A stretch of DNA of 64,000 nucleotides from Enterobacteriaceae bacterium UBA7338 (GTDB lineage Bacteria > Pseudomonadota > Gammaproteobacteria > Enterobacterales > Enterobacteriaceae), in the NCBI GenBank assembly GCA_002480085.1, contig DKPJ01000012.1, forward strand, positions 251,707-315,706, given 5' to 3'. The position numbers and the translations under genes were made by a program. Below, piece after piece: positions 62,286 to 64,000 of this stretch; position 1 is the stretch's first letter, and the number at the start of each line of letters is the position of its first letter. Under the pieces are notes generated by a model. It did no database searches, was not told the DNA's origin, and saw only the letters and a program-made list of their open reading frames with translations.

Positions 62286-62474
62286 GTTAAGACAGGTGTA
62301 AACACCGGGAACGACTGATTAGACAGACATTATAATCAATTGATTTTATTCATTGCAACAAAAAAAGGCGCCTTTCTCATCTGCTTCACTATTATCCATT
62401 CATTTTTTTTAATGATTTTGTCCTGCAACCCTTCCGGTCTCCGCGAAAAGATGATTAAATGAAAACTCACTTAT

Positions 62475-62492
62475 TTTGCATAATCATGCATT
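62475..62492. promoter_or_regulatory. Possible ArgR (ARG) box upstream of argG
   Basis: TTTGCATAATCATGCATT is a near-perfect palindrome that fits the 18-bp ARG box layout WNTGAATWWWWATTCANW with GCAT in place of GAAT. It is about 100 bp upstream of argG. The remaining metY-argG gap (62242-62594) holds the metY promoter and no other gene. Confidence 0.5.
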
Positions 62493-62576
62493 ACGGTGCG
62501 ATAGCCTGGCGCTGTCTGCGGTAATGTTTAGCCTATCATCATGGCGTGGCTGTTAAGTCTCTCACCATAGGTATAG

Positions 62577-63941
<1,365 letters not shown>

Positions 63942-63984
63942 TATCGGGTTTAAGCGTTAAGGGGCGTATAAACAACGCCAGACC

Positions 63985-64000
63985 GTAGGCCCGGTAAGCG
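63985..64000. repeat. REP element, cut by window edge
   Basis: GTAGGCCCGGTAAGCG is the first half of a REP unit like those elsewhere in the window. Confidence 0.6.

Noticed and set aside
62338..62355. Second ARG box in the argG upstream region.
   Set aside because: The TGATT and ATTCA halves are only 2 bp apart, where the ARG box needs 4.

Overview
The window is chromosomal DNA from a member of the Enterobacteriaceae. Its gene order follows the Escherichia coli K-12 segment from aer to argG almost gene for gene, and most proteins have the same length and start as their E. coli counterparts. Several K-12 blocks seem to be missing: ebg/ygjIJK, higBA, ygjQ, ygjV, the tdc operon, prlF-yhaV, and the aga and yra fimbrial clusters. 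This comparison rests on recalled K-12 gene order, not an alignment. Together with the extra MCP gene beside aer, it suggests an Enterobacter, Lelliottia, Leclercia or Citrobacter-like genus. I cannot fix the genus from the sequence alone.

Layout. Positions 1-2500 hold two chemotaxis receptor genes (an MCP cut by the window edge, and aer), each behind a flagellar sigma-28 promoter. Positions 2500-12750 hold patA (with an NtrC site and a sigma-54 promoter), a small toxin/immunity-like pair related to T6SS effector Tlde1, fadH, rlmG, ygjP, ygjR, the riboswitch-controlled alx, and sstT. Positions 12900-18550 are the hexuronate regulon (uxaCA, exuT, exuR). Positions 18780-24800 carry membrane and stress genes (yqjA, mzrA, yqjCDEK, yqjF, yqjG, yhaJ, yhaK). 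Positions 24855-27522 are the cysteine-degrading cyuPA operon. Positions 27750-28590 hold REP sequences, an unrecognised short ORF pair and rnpB. Positions 28585-34825 are the galactarate/glucarate genes garPLRK and the divergent garD.

Positions 34880-36430 form a small variable island with an orphan XRE regulator and a Fic-domain protein. Positions 36438-41005 hold rsmI and lpoA-yraN-diaA-dolP. Positions 41087-48484 hold yraQ, yraR, yhbOPQS, the O2-independent ubiquinone genes ubiT and ubiUV, and yhbW. Positions 48534-62241 are mostly minus-strand housekeeping genes: mtr, then deaD-yrbN-nlpI-pnp-rpsO-truB-rbfA-infB-nusA-rimP and the initiator tRNA gene metY. argG closes the window on the plus strand.

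How the genes work together. uxaC, uxaA and exuT import and break down glucuronate and galacturonate. The gar genes import galactarate/glucarate and convert it through tartronate semialdehyde to 2-phosphoglycerate. ubiT, ubiU and ubiV make ubiquinone without oxygen. The large minus-strand block encodes translation initiation, transcription elongation, ribosome maturation and RNA decay.

Most of the window is conserved core. The least conserved material is the Tlde1-like pair (4185-4935), the short ORFs at 27849-28110, the XRE/Fic island (34880-36430), and a long inverted repeat that overlaps the ribosome binding site of yhbW (47403-47471). I see no insertion sequence, integrase, prophage or CRISPR array.
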